A stretch of DNA of 64,000 bases from Simmondsia chinensis (lineage: Eukaryota > Streptophyta > Magnoliopsida > Caryophyllales > Simmondsiaceae): the NCBI GenBank assembly GCA_018398585.1, contig JAGTTD010000022.1, positions 8,161,501 to 8,225,500 of the forward strand. The letters are read 5' to 3'. A model generated the notes under the pieces. The model saw only the letters and a list, made by a program, of their open reading frames with translations, searched no databases and was not told the DNA's origin. Position numbers and translations under genes: made by a program. Shown here piece after piece: positions 44,180 to 56,646 of this stretch; position 1 is the stretch's first letter, and each line of letters begins with the position of its first letter.

Positions 44180-47100
44180 TCAACCCATCCCTTCATTTGT
44201 TTTCAGAACTAATTCTCTAGCTAGGGCTTTTGTAAACGGATCCGCTAGATTCTGACTTGTTCTCACGAAGTCCACAGTGATAACACCTTCTCGAATAAGG
44301 TGTCTCACTATACTATGCCTTACACCAATGTCTCTGGACTTCCCATTGTATACCTCACCGTACGTCCTAGAAAGCATAGCTTGACTATCACAATGGATAG
44401 ATATCGATGAAATCGGCTTAGGCCACAAAGGTATCTCATACAAGAGATCCTTTAACCACTTGGCTTCTTTAGCCGCAGAGCAAAAGCTATAAACTCTGCC
44501 GCCATAGTTGAATCAGATATGTAACTCTGTTTCTTGGAACCCAAGAAACCGCATCCCCACCGAGTAGGAATATCCACCCACTTGTGGACGCGTGATCCTC
44601 CGCATCGAAGATCCAACTAGCATCAGAGTACCCCTCCAAAATAGGAGGATACCCTACATAAGAAAGACCATAACTCATAGTCTTGTTAAGGTACTTCAGT
44701 ATACGATCTACAACATTCCAGTGGCTCTTACTTGGATTGCTAGTATACTTAGCTTTCCAACAATAAAGGCTATGTCAGGCCTTGTGCTCGTCATGGCATA
44801 CATGAGACAACCAATGACCTGGGCATATCTCAGTTGTGACACTGGAGTGCCCTCATTCGGTGCTAATTTCACTCTAGGGTCCATTGGAACGGATGCCAGT
44901 GCACACTCATCAAAGTAGAATCTTTTCAAAATATTTTCAACGTAGTGAGACTGTGTCAAGGAAATGGTATCACCTTTCCTTACAATTCTTATACTGAGGA
45001 TTATCTCCGCCTCACCCATGTCTTTCACAGCAAAGTTCTCCGAGAGAAACTGTTTAGTTCTCTCTACTTGTTCCACATCAGTACTGAATATCAGCATGTC
45101 ATCGACATACAAACATATAATGACCCCTTTGCCATTATCAAACTTGCTATAGACACATTTATCTAATTTGTTTATAACGAATCTGTTGTTTAGAACAAAA
45201 CTATCAAACTTTTGGTGCCACTGCTTCGGGGCTTGTTTTAGCCCATACAGAGAGCGTATGAGTTTACATATTTTTCTCTCTTGGCCAAGAACAATGAAAC
45301 CTTCCGGTTGTTCCATATGCACTTCCTCTTCTAGCTCACCATTCAGGAATGCCGTTTTGACATCCATTTGGTGTATCACTAGTTTATAAATTGAAGCAAG
45401 GGCTATCAATACTCTTATCGTCACTATTCTTGCCACAGGGGCATACGTGTCAAAGTAGTCCAACCTATGTTTTTGGGTGAACCCTTTAGCCACCAATCGA
45501 GCCTTGAACTTATCAATCGTTCCATCGACCTTCATCTTCTTTTTGAAGATCTATTTAAACCCGATGGGCTTACTTCCCTATGGAAGGTCCACTAGGATCC
45601 AGGTATTATTACCTAAGATAGAATCCAACTCATCATTCACAGGCATCATGAGACCTCATCGCCTCATTAAACGTTATGGGGTCAACTTCTATGACACAAC
45701 AATATGGAACCACTTGATCCACATCGTTCCTCGAACCTTCTACCAAAAACGTGTAGAAGTCTGAATCAAAAGATTTCTCTTTCCTTGCTCTTTTACTCCT
45801 TTGGAGTTTTAGAGCACTTTCAAGGACATCTTCCCTCTCATGACGAACATCGTCATATGACACTTGGGTGTCACTCTCAATCGGTATATAATCCCTCGGT
45901 CTAGGGATAGAGGTAAACCGATTCTCATCAAATATGGCATCTCTCGATTCTATTATTGTATTCACATTGATATAATCATTAGATTCAATTACATAAAACC
46001 GATATGCCTTGCTATGAGACGCATATCCAACAAAGATGCAATCAATGCCTCTTTCACCTAACTTTTTACGTTTAGATTCAGGGACTTTAACAACTATCCT
46101 ACACCTCCACACTTTTAGATAGATCAAATTCGAGGCTTGTTTGTTCCATAATTCATACGGGGTTATCTTATTTCTCTTGTTTGGAACTCAATTTTATATA
46201 TGACAGGTTGTTAGTATCGCCTCACCCCAAAACCCATCGCTGAGACTGGAGTAGGATAACTTTGAGTTAACCATTTCAGTTAAAGTCCGGTTTTCCTCTC
46301 AGCCACGCCATTCTGTTATGGCGTATACGGCACAGTTATCTCATGTATAATTCCAACGGTTTCGAAATACTTGGGATCATAGTATTCCCCACCACAGTCC
46401 GACCTAAGGCGCTTGAGGAAGGTCTCACAGTGTAATTCGGTTTCTGCTTTATATGCTTTAAATCTATCAAGCGAGTCATCTTTGTGATTTATGAGATATA
46501 CATAACAGAATCTCGAACAATCATCTATAAATGTTATAAAATATCTCTTTCTTCCTAAACTCGGTGTATTCTTGAAATCACATAAGTCGCTATGTACCAG
46601 GTCTAGTAGATTAGTCTCTCTTTGCACTGATGGAAATGACAATCTCATTATTTTTGTTAACATGCACGTTTTACACTTATCATCAAATCCTTATCTATTT
46701 GAGGTATTAATGGAGAATTAACCATTTCATACAATCTACGAAAATTTACTTGACCTAATCTTTGATGCCACAAATATGACGAGTCAAGCATATAAATAGA
46801 ATTATCGATTTTATTATCAACGTTCATTTTGAATATGCCATTACATAAGTACCCTTTGCCAACAAAGACCCCTCCTTTCGATAACACAAACTTGTCGGCC
46901 TCGAAGACCAACTTGAACCCAAACCTATTTAGCAGGTCACCAGACACAAGATTCTTCTTCACATCCGGAGCATAACATATATCAGTTAAAGTAAGGGTTT
47001 TTCTAGAGGTAAAAAGCAAATCAACTTTTCCTCGCCCCATTGCCCATGAACAACACAGTTCTGTTTTCCATGGGTTCAAAAGCCATGAAGAATCCCTTGT

Positions 47101-48030
47101 CCTTACACACATGTCTTGTGGCCCCCGAGTCAACCCACCAAGAGTTATCACTCTCGACTTGTTTGACTTCCGATATCATCACCACGAACCTATCGTTCGA
47201 ATTTTTGGCGCGATGATCAAGCCCCTTGCCTTTCGTATTTTTAAGGCGATAATAGTCCCTACGTAGGTGACCGGGCTTCTAACACTTCCAACAAACCAAT
47301 TTTGGCCTCTTGTCATTTTTCTTCTTTTGGAAGTGTCCGGTTCTTTTGGTTCCTTTGCTTGACTGGCCTTCTTCTGTGATGTTGATTTTTCCAACATCAC
47401 CGGAGCAGTCCTTGTTGTCATCTTGTACTCTGTAGCCTTCCTCAATGCACAAATGGTTAGCCAATTCCTCCATTGACATATCTTCCTTTTTATTTGAGAC
47501 TTTTCTTAACGTCTCTCCATGAGGGAGGAAGTTTGTCAATCAAGGATGAAACAATTATGGTATCGTCCATATTCATTTTATGTTGTTGGAAATTATTCAA
47601 AATACGTTAAATTTTATGGAATTGCTCCATGATAAGACGATCATCTACCATTTTATAATTATTAAATTGACTAACCACGAACTTTTTCCATGTAGCATCT
47701 TCGGACCTGTAGCGAGCCTCAAGTGCATCCCATAGTTCCTTTGCGGTCGGCACGTTCGAGTAGATGTCAAACAGGGCATCAGTCATACCGTTGAGTATAT
47801 TACCCTCTGCAGATGTAGTCATCATTCTCCCATTTTAGTCTGGTCCTCTGTTTGGCCAAAGTCTTCTCCTCCTCAAAAGTGGGAGACGGGAATCGTGTAT
47901 TTAAGACATACACCACATTCAAAGCAATAATGAGGAAGTGCATCTTCCTCTGCCATCAGCAGAAATTACCGCCATCAAATCGATCTAACTTCACTAAGAT
48001 GGCTGTCATTTCCCTCAGTGATGAAGCCAT
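44180..48030 (-). pseudogene. Copia gag-pol polyprotein, broken by stops and frameshifts
   Basis: Gag begins MASSLREMTAILVKLDRFDGG at 48030 and includes ELWDALEARYRSEDATWKKF. The zinc knuckle near 47280 reads CWKC, stop, KPGHLRRDY, so it has a premature stop and Tyr in place of the last Cys. Protease is marked by DNSWWVDSG near 47140. GAG-pre-integrase (SSYLWHQRLGQVNFRRLYEM) and integrase (LDLVHSDLCD, FITFIDDCSRFCYVYL, LRSDCGGEYYD) follow, with a stop inside the PYTP..QNGVAER motif near 46316. RT spans 45535-44708 (HQMDVKTAFLNGELEE and the catalytic ICLYVDDMLIFS box). RNase H (GYSDASWIF, SIHCDSQAML, LADPFTKAL) ends near 44180. At least five frame breaks make it non-functional. Confidence 0.85.
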
Positions 48031-48060
48031 ATCCCAAACCAGAAGTTAAACCTTAAGATT

Positions 48061-48786
48061 ATTAGAACAAATCTACGAAATACTTGCAAAATTCTTGCAA
48101 ACGGGTAACCAAAAGATCTCAGGTATTGAGGCAATGTAATCACTTTCCTTAAGGTTTATTTCGATATATGAAATATCCTCGGGGATACAACAACAACCAA
48201 ATATGAAGTGAAGATGTGTAAGTGGAGAGATTGAGAGAGATGTGATGAGATTGAAGTTTGTTATTCAAAACACACAACACAAGACCACGCAAGAACACTT
48301 GAACACAATGTTCTTTCAGTCTCTTTTTTCCTCGTGTTTTTAATCAATTTAATTCATGCATCAAACCACATGAAATATGGGAGAATATTTATGTATGTGA
48401 TGATGAGAGATGTCCCAAATCCAAAGCCAAAAGAGCCACAATGAACCGGGAAAAAACCACATGAAAAACCGTTAAAACAGACCTGTGTGTCGACACACAG
48501 GCTCACTGCAGATCTGTGTTTCGATACACAGATTGCCTTCATGCGCTTCTGTAAAAGGGCTGTGTGTCGATACACGGGCCATGTGTATCGACACACAGCT
48601 GTTCCCACATTGTTCTGTTGAATTGTGTGTCGACACACATGGCCCATGTGTCGACACACACCCCCATCAAGCTTTAAACATTTAAAACAAGTATTGGGAC
48701 AATCTTAAATACATCTTATACACACATTAAACTATATGTATCATATTGTTCAACATACATTTTGAAAATACATCAACACTCCCAAC
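48061..48786 (-). repeat. Copia 5' LTR
   Basis: 726 bp, TATTAGAACAAATC to ACTCCCAACA. The U3 part (right half) carries the TGTGTCGACACA-like palindromes at 48484-48660. Confidence 0.75.
48484..48660. repeat. Cluster of six TGTGTCGACACA-type palindromes in LTR U3
   Basis: Palindromes lie at 48484-48499, 48514-48531, 48561-48575, 48582-48597, 48624-48639 and 48646-48660. Three are perfect around GTCGAC; the others carry one or two changes (TTCGATA, TCGATAC, ATCGACA). Spacing is irregular, from 22 to 47 bases start to start. Confidence 0.85.
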
Positions 48787-50495
48787 AATATGAATAAAAA
48801 TGCAAAAGTAGAGAAGTTCAAGATAAAAGATAAGAGAACAGGAAACGAGTTATGAAAGGCTTAAACACAATAGCACTTAGAAGAATCCCATTTGGTGGTG
48901 AATATTTTTTTTTTTCTTTTTTTTAATAAAAAAGGTGAGTTCTCTTTTTTTTAGTTTCTTTTTGTAATTTAATTTCTTGTCCCTTAAGCATTATTGTTAG
49001 CATGATGCTAGAATCACTGATATGCTAGCTTTCCTGGACATTCCAAGTATAATACATAGAAAAAGATAGGAAAATGTCTCGACTTACATTATCTGGATTT
49101 TAGTAGAAGTCTTCCCTATGAAGCTGGGATACAATTTTTTTTTTTTCTTTTCGATAATCAAAGTACAAACCTGAGAAAGCACGGTAGTGTAGGGTAGGGC
49201 CCGGAAGCCAACAGCTAGAAACACTAAGGATTTGTTTGATAACAAAGAATTTTTCAATTTTTTTTGAAAAGTTTTCCTCAAAAATTGAAAAAACTATGTA
49301 CAAGCCCAGTTTTCCAGGGAAACAGTTGGAAAATAGTTTTTCAGTTTTCTAGAATTTTCCATCTTCGTGTTCCTTACCAGTTTCTTTCTTTTCTCCATTA
49401 CTCTCAGCTTTCTTCTCTTTCTCTTTTTTCTCGCTCCACCCTTTCTCTTTCTCTCATGTTTTCATGCCTTTGCTATTAATTTTAACCTCTGACTAACAAC
49501 CCACCCTTGAAGGCCGAAGATGCATAATGAGACCATGTGAGTTTTCTAATGACACTCATCTTTGCGAAGCATAATAGAGCGCACATTTTGCATACTTAAG
49601 TCTAAGTTCCCCACCTTGAAAGCAACACTTGCCTGGGGGAACTTGTTTGCACTTTATGCCGAACCATCCATTAAGGTGACAAAAGATAATTCCAATAGTG
49701 TGAATAAACAACAAAACAAATACATAATTTACTTTGTGTGGTAGAGAATGAGCGTTGACTTGTAATGAGAATGATATTGTTGTTGTACGAGTCAAGATCA
49801 AAGGTGAGTATGTCCTAAGAGATACAGGAGTTAGCATGTATTATGTGTAGGTTATATTTGTTTTATACAACAATAAATTACTCTTTTTCTTCGAATGCGA
49901 TTGAGTGGTATGAATAGGTGGTTTGCTCTTTAGAATCGTGTATCGAAGTGACTTGTACTCAATCCCGGTGACATAATTGTTCTTACCGGGTTCGAATCAT
50001 ATTATTCTGTTTTTGGATGTACGGGTATTATTTATGTATCATTTTTAATTTTTAGAAAATTGAAAAACTGTGATCACTTAAACACATTTTTAATTTTCTA
50101 TATTGAAAAATTGGAAACATGTTTTTTAAATGAAAAATGGAAAAAGAAAACTGGAGATGAAAAAAAACATTGAAAATGAATATAGACAACCAATATAGTA
50201 GAAAGCTGAATACATTGTACGCAATTTTGTCGCAAATTACCGAAAAAAAAAAAAGCTGAATACTTATCCTCTTCAACACAAATAACAATGAAAAGTGGTG
50301 TCTCTCAAAAAAAATAAATGCGTCTACGAAACTGAAACTTATTGTAAATTGAATGTATTAGAGTATAAGTATTCCCACTCCATATGCCAATTAATAAACT
50401 ATTGATTTGAGTATTTACATGGGAGAAAAATAATTCATGTCAAAGGCCAAATAAGTTGTGTCCAGCAAGATTTACAACCAATTTCTTTTAATAAA
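48787..50495. other. AT-rich spacer with LINE tail and MITE-like sequence
   Basis: No gene seen. 49134-49200 looks like the 3' end of an L1 on the minus strand (TTTGTACTTTGATTATCG, then A run). 49216-50180 has TTTTCAATTTTT/AAAAATTGAAAA-type inverted words near both ends and may be a degraded MITE; ends not resolved. Confidence 0.4.
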
Positions 50496-50645
50496 CTAAG
50501 ATATTGTATAGTGCAAGCTCCTTCTGTCAGGAACACCATAGTTACAAGGATCGGGAACCGAAGGGAGAACAGGAACAGGAGCTGGTGTAAGAAGCGACCA
50601 GTCATATAAAATTTGTTTAGGCGCATTGAACTGAAGTTTCCTTGA
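50496..50645 (-). CDS. Candidate terminal exon, unidentified
   Basis: On the minus strand, after TTTAG, an open frame reads SRKLQFNAPKQILYDWSLL, then a proline-rich segment APVPVLPSVPDPCNYGVPDR and ends HYTIS then TAG (50496-50498); 49 codons. The composition looks like protein rather than chance. GAE occupies the same strand directly upstream, so no partner exon is obvious; it may be a relic of a disrupted gene. I do not recognise the family. Confidence 0.25.
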   Translation of the reverse strand, partial: SRKLQFNAPKQILYDWSLLTPAPVPVLPSVPDPCNYGVPDRRSLHYTIS

Positions 50646-51315
50646 CTAAACTATTGAAGCATAAAATATTTTCAAATAAAGTTAATGTTAAGCACTAATC
50701 AAGGAAATGAGGTCTAACATACAAACATGTCTTTGTCAAGTGGTACAAGTAGCCAACAAGTTATCAAATAGGGCCATAGGAGTTCTCTGCATCTAATAAA
50801 TGAGTTCTATGTATAATAAATTAGCATTTTAGGAGTTCTCTGCATCTATGGCACAAACATTCATAAGAACAGTAATAATGCGCTATAAAAAAAACGTATG
50901 TTAGCTTTATTAAAATTGCAACAAGAATAATACATATCCCTAAATTGCACCATATACTCTACTAATGAATTCTATATTGCAGAATCTACAATTTCTGACA
51001 AGAAGAAAACTCAAGAGGGAAAACTTAATTGCTGAATCTGCAAATACAATTTCTGGAACAAATTGGTGGCGCCAATACATCGTTCGTCAAGCCCAAGACT
51101 TCTCCATGATCCCGGAGCAAGTATTTGCATTATGTAGCAACACCCAGATACACAAATTGATGATAAATTGAACAATGAGAAGATAAAAGGTCAAAAACAA
51201 TCATACAAATCAACGAACAAATATTTCACAACCCCTTTCTCGGTTGGTAAGCAGGGTTGGCGATTTCAATCAAAGATCGTATATGAGTAAACTAAAGTTA
51301 GCATTACCTTTACCG

Positions 51316-52638
51316 TTACCGTTCAGCCGCCTTCTTCCCTGATTTATAGTAACTCAGATACCACCTGACAAACTTCTTAAGCCCGGTCTGCAGATCGGTG
51401 GTAGGCTTATACCCAAGCTCCCTCTGCGCGTAACTAATGTTTGCGTGTGTATATGGCACGTCGCCATTTCTAGGCAATTTCATCACCACCCTCTTGGCCT
51501 TCACCTTCAAAAGCGTCTCCAGTATTGACACAAGATCGGAAACCGCCACAGGCGAGGTGTTACCCAAATTGAACACCCTCAATTGAGCTGGACCAGTCTT
51601 CTTTCCCCCACTACCAGTACTCTTTTCAGCAGTATCTAATGCACCTAAACAACCCTTTACAATATCATCAATGTAGGTAAAATCCCTAGCTACCGTTCCA
51701 TGATTGACCCCCTCGAAGATCGGAATCGAACCCCCCTTCAATATATCCTTAGTAAAGAAGAAATATGCCATGTCTGGTCTTCCCCAAGGTCCATAAACAG
51801 TAAAGAACCTTAACCCAGTTAGGGAAAGTCCATAAATATGATTATAAGTATGTGCAATTTCTTCACCAGCTTTCTTAGTTGCAGCATATAAACTAGCAGG
51901 TTGATCTGTCCTATCTTTCTCAGAGAAGGGTACTTTAGAATTCAATCCATAAACAGAACTAGATGATGCCCATACAATTGCAGGCTGTGGATCTATATCC
52001 TTACAAACTTCAAGCAAATTAACAAATCCAGCAATATTACTATGAATATAGGAACTAGGGTTCTTCATTGCATACCTGACCCCAGCTTGCGCAGCTAGAT
52101 GCATGACATGGGTGAATGCCACAACCTCAAAAAGCTTCTTCAAAAGCGCTTGATCATTGATATCTCCTTCAACGATAAACACCCCATTTCTCTGCAACAA
52201 AGCTTGGCGAGCTCGTTTCAGCGATGGATCGTAATAGTCATTGAAATTGTCAAGACCCAGAACACCATCGCCACGGCGCTTCAAGGCGGCGGAGACGTGG
52301 GTGCCAACGAATCCGGCAGCGCCGGTGACCAGCACTGATATGCCGTTGTGGGCTCGGACTCGGGCTGAGTTCCGAACCCGTTTCTCCCAGGCGGCGCCAC
52401 CCCAAGAGAAAGTGCTTAAAGAGCGGCGAGATGAATCAGATTGGAACGTAGAGGAAGAAGATGATCTCAGGTGAAACACGAGAATGAGACCCACAAAAAT
52501 GCAGGCCCAAAATGTGAGTTTGGCTAAAGGGGTTGAATGCCAACGCAATCTGTAGTTCGATTTTTCAATCTTGAACTTGCCTGGCGTTGAAGGGATCATA
52601 TCCTCCATATGATCAACCTGCTTCATCTCAGATATCAA
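51316..52638 (-). CDS. GAE: UDP-glucuronate 4-epimerase (GAE family)
   Basis: An intact, intronless 440-aa protein. GAE converts UDP-D-glucuronate to UDP-D-galacturonate, the precursor of pectin, in the Golgi. A cytosolic N-terminal tail with the family signature IPSTPGKFKIEKS (15-27) is followed by one membrane segment (about 40-57, LAKLTFWACIFVGLILVF), making a type II protein. The short-chain dehydrogenase/epimerase domain begins with the NAD-binding TGAAGFVG (105-112). The catalytic Ser region ASSSSVYG is at 224-231 and the YAATK catalytic pair at Tyr251/Lys255. FFTVYGPWGRPDMAY (278-292) is family-typical. I give the longest frame; Met 5 or Met 11, nearer the IPSTPGKF signature, could be the real start. 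The family is clear, the paralogue number is not. Confidence 0.95.
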   Translation of the reverse strand: MISEMKQVDHMEDMIPSTPGKFKIEKSNYRLRWHSTPLAKLTFWACIFVGLILVFHLRSSSSSTFQSDSSRRSLSTFSWGGAAWEKRVRNSARVRAHNGISVLVTGAAGFVGTHVSAALKRRGDGVLGLDNFNDYYDPSLKRARQALLQRNGVFIVEGDINDQALLKKLFEVVAFTHVMHLAAQAGVRYAMKNPSSYIHSNIAGFVNLLEVCKDIDPQPAIVWASSSSVYGLNSKVPFSEKDRTDQPASLYAATKKAGEEIAHTYNHIYGLSLTGLRFFTVYGPWGRPDMAYFFFTKDILKGGSIPIFEGVNHGTVARDFTYIDDIVKGCLGALDTAEKSTGSGGKKTGPAQLRVFNLGNTSPVAVSDLVSILETLLKVKAKRVVMKLPRNGDVPYTHANISYAQRELGYKPTTDLQTGLKKFVRWYLSYYKSGKKAAER

Positions 52639-55600
52639 AAGCTTTTTCTGGGTTATGTAGGAATCTGACCTTGTTGTCAGAATGTTGAGTCTCAGACAGA
52701 GTATTATTAATTAATCCAAGGATTGATTGGACAATGGATTTGATTTTCTCTCTCTAGAAAAGCTGCAGCTTGGAGAAGAATATGGTGGAGAGAAGATGAG
52801 GAAGAAAGTGTGGAATCTTGTGGTTTCTTGTTGTTGTGTTTGGAATTTGATTTTGTTGTGTGCGTAGGAGGAGAAATTGAGAGAATTTTATTTTAAGGGA
52901 TTTTTGAAATTTAGTGGCTAAATTTAATTAAAGTAGTACTAAAATTAAAGTTGGGAGGATAAATTTCTTTTTATACTTGAAAAACAAAGAATGTGCCTCC
53001 ATTCTGAAAATTTAGAATGGCATAGATAGTACATTCAATTAATAAACGAGTCAAAATGACAGTGTAATTGAGGTGGGCTTTTGCTGTTCTTCATCTATTT
53101 CCTCTCTTTTTTAATTTATTTATTTTCTATTTACCTTAAAAATGTATATCTAATTATGTACAAAATTATCATTATTTTATAAAAATTGTTTTAATATTAA
53201 TTTTCTAAAATTAATGATTTCTTATACATTATTAGATATTTCTTCAATAAGTAAAAATGAGGGTACAAAGTCATACAAGAGAAGATACATTATTAGATAT
53301 TTAAATAGTATGTCTTTTGTATTTTTTTTGTAAATACTAAAAATTAAAGAAAATTGTAAAAAAATTAGAAAGAGAAATTAGCAAAAGTTAGTGCTGTGAA
53401 TCTTGTGATTAGTAAACATATGAATCTGGTCTAGATTATCCAAAAGGGTGTAATTTGATTGGTTAGAATGCTTTGAATTTAGACCCTTTTTTGTTTAATC
53501 CTCTTATTTTTATTTAATTTATTCATGGTAATGTTTGGCCGAAAGAGTTTGTCTAATTTGTACTCTTCCAGGTTTAGAAAATGCCATTTTCTGTTTTTGT
53601 TTTCTTCAAACAAAAAATTTGGGATTGGTTCATAGAAACCATAGAGAGAATGGGTGAGATTTGAGGTCAATTATGGATCGTTCTCAAATTGTGCACCATT
53701 GAGATTGGTGTTTATATCTTTGGTCCAGATTTCAAAAAGAAGTCTAATTAGAATTGTTGCCTTTTGAACTATGTTAAAACCCAATAACATTTTATCAGAA
53801 GCTTGTATTTGTCCAATAATGTTGATTTGATCCATGATTCTGTTAATATATGTAACGTGTTGTATTCTTATATATTTTATCCCTCATGACCATGACATTT
53901 TGGTCGATTTCATGTATACTTTGATGTGATTTATGGCTTAATAGGATTAGAACTTGTTGGAACGAAAGAGACTTGAAAAGCGGTAAAGAAATAGCGAAAA
54001 CAATCAAATTGGGAGACAACATGAAAAAACCCGACCACGTGTAAGAAAAAGACTAACCAGGTCAAAATTAGACATGAAAAGTCTCCCCTTAGATTCGCAG
54101 ATAGATCGACCAAGCATTTTGACGACCAATCAAGCCTAAAACTAGATAAAGGTTAAACGAAGAGTGTCTATAACCCAATAATATCCAGTCCCATTAATGA
54201 TACCACTGGGAGCATGTACATCTCTTCAAGAGCTTCATCTTAATATGTAGTTTTTCCTATAACTCCTTACAGATCAAAAATTGCGTGCATTTTAATTGCG
54301 CATTGGTAATTGGTGGCATTTGATTGATTAGATTTTTTATCTTGATGTGTAATTTGCCAAGTAACTCACGAATTAAAAATTACGCGCATTTTAAGTTAAA
54401 TACGCACTGGCGATTGGTGGCATTTGAATGATCAAATTTTCTCCCAATCAACCGGATGCTTGCTTGGAATGCCCCTAGGGCGCACCGACAGGTACAAAAG
54501 GAGAGGGAATTAATTTCCTTTTTCACTTGTTCCTATCTTTCTCACGATCATCCATCCCGAGTCGCCTCGAGAGACCAAAATTCTCAAGAAGCTCGAAATG
54601 TAAGTGGTCAGAGTACTAGGGCAGAGAGTCGCATCAACATCGATTAAAGGAGTCTTTAATCCATAATTTTTGTTTTCTTGTTTTCTTTTGAATTTGTGAT
54701 TTGTAAAATGGAGGAGTAGGCCATTGAAGGACGGTTAGTCTTCTGAATCCCAGATTTATGTCTTACTTTCGATAATGACTGTAGTTATACTATTTTCCGC
54801 ACTCCTATGGCGAGTTTTATATTTTAGATTGGTTTTCTTTGATGTGCTTACAGCTATGATTTGATTTGCTAATTTATGTGCTTGTTATTTATTTATTTGC
54901 TCGTTTTGTTTGTTAAGTGTGTGAATGTGGTCGCCGTAGATACAAATCAAACAAACATGCAAAATGGGACTTGTAGCGACTAGGAAGCGAGTAAGAATTC
55001 TGGACCACACATGTTTGACCTCAACAACTCATCTTTTCGAAGAAAAGGGGTGGTGCTTTTGGTAAATCTGACTTCGGTTTGCAATTAATACATGGATTCT
55101 GCTCATGCTCCAATTAAGGAGACTTTTATATTTTTTATAGATTTTCGTATACGTATTTGACAGAAAAGTAAAAGGATGTGGACCTAACTCAAATGGCAAT
55201 TACAGTACTGGAGCAGGTCCCATAGATACATTTCCTCGCACGCTTAAAAGTCAGAAACTGAGGTGGAGAAGAACTCAAGAGCTCAGTAGTTCACTTACAA
55301 GCCCGAGTCAATTAGAATTTTAGGCTTGACACCCTTGATTTGTAATAACTTAAATGAGTTAAGAGTCCGACAAGTAAATAAATCTAAAGAATAATAAATA
55401 AATACAGTTCAACAATAAAAGTATTAATAAAACAAATTGTCGACCGAAAAAAAAATGTGCATTTGAAAAAAAAAAAAAAAAAAAATCTTCGAATCCTACC
55501 GTCTTATCTAATTTTCGATGTTTTTATTTTTTTACAACTCTTAACCAATTTAGCCACATATCTATTTATATTTTAATTAATTTTCATTCATTTTTTCATT

Positions 55601-56501
55601 TTAGACCTCAGACGATTACATTTATATTTCTATTTCTATCTTAGTTTTCAAGTGATTCTATTACTTTAAAATATCACTATTTCAATCGTATCATTGTTAT
55701 TCTCCTCATTGATTTTCAACTATTTAATTACTGTAAAACTCTCATTGTTTCAACCACGTCAGTATTTTAGAACTCTTCAACACAATAAAAATGAAATAAA
55801 AATCTTTCAATTTGTTATATTCTAATGTAATCAAATATATATAAATGTAATCAAATTAGTTTTTCATAGTTATATCGTCCTATTATTCTTCTATTACAAT
55901 CTAAACAAAAGCTTACAAAAATATTAAAATTTTAAGCTTTTTTAATCACAATGTTTTTGATAACGAGACACTGGGTTGCTCCAGTCGACCAGTCTATGAA
56001 GAGGCCCATAATTCTTATGAGCAGGCAAGTCATGAATATATCCTCAGTGAAAATTCAACTTCTAACCCCTGAACGATGACTGCAAATAAATATAATAATG
56101 GTTAATGAAAAAACTAATGCTAACTAAAATATTAAACTCAAAAAAATAGTCTAACATGTTATTTTTAAAAACTAAAATAAAGAAAATATAATGCAAAAAC
56201 AATTCTACATATACCGACTTGAATATATATATTAAACACGCATATTATAAAATTATTAAAGTATAAAAATCAATAATTATTATCAATTTTAGATGCATTA
56301 ATTTGATAAATATTGAAACTTCCTAATTCAAATAATCAAAACCAAATAGAGAAGAAACAAAGGTTCTTAAATAGTAGTTACTTTGATTTTTATTTTGTGA
56401 TTTATTTACTTCGAGTTGTTGTTATCAATTATGTGATTTATAGAGAATGATAGATAAAAATTACTTTAATAATAACAATTTTACTTTGATAATAATATTA
56501 T
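52639..56501. other. GAE 5' flank and AT-rich intergenic DNA
   Basis: The first 250 or so bases probably hold the GAE leader and promoter; CT-rich and poly-T/A stretches are present but no element can be assigned. An imperfect tandem duplication of about 100 bp lies at 54250-54445, both units containing GCGCATTTTAA-like and ATTGGTGGCATTTGA words. A poly-A run lies near 55468-55485. No gene seen. Confidence 0.45.
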
Positions 56502-56506
56502 TCTAT

Positions 56507-56646
56507 TGAAAAAATGAGGAACACACCTAATGCAGGGAGCCCTCTTGTATATTTATAGAGAGATAATACAATATATAGGGTTACAAGGAAAGGTCTAATG
56601 GGCTCGATATATACACCATAAGATATCTATACAATATAGTTTAACA
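56507..56646 (-). repeat. 140-bp 3' LTR of gag-only element
   Basis: On the minus strand TGTTAAACTATATTG to CTCATTTTTTCA. A TATA-like CTATAAATATACAAG lies inside. Confidence 0.85.

Larger units (their letters stand above)
43417..48786 (-). mobile_element. Decayed copia element, minus strand
   Basis: The order on the minus strand is a 5' LTR (48061-48786), gag from 48030, protease, integrase, RT and RNase H ending near 44170, then a partial 3' LTR (43417-43772). The order integrase before RT defines copia. I find no target-site duplication: CTCCC on the left against ATATG on the right. The left LTR lacks its U3 half, so the element has been rearranged since insertion. Confidence 0.8.

Noticed and set aside
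48484..48660. CRISPR-like array of spaced repeats
   Set aside because: This is plant DNA; the repeats are imperfect palindromes with irregular spacing inside an LTR.
48472..48685. Open frames on both strands rich in Cys, Asp, Thr and His (CVDTH-like repeats)
   Set aside because: They are read from the TGTGTCGACACA palindromes, which keep several frames open by composition.
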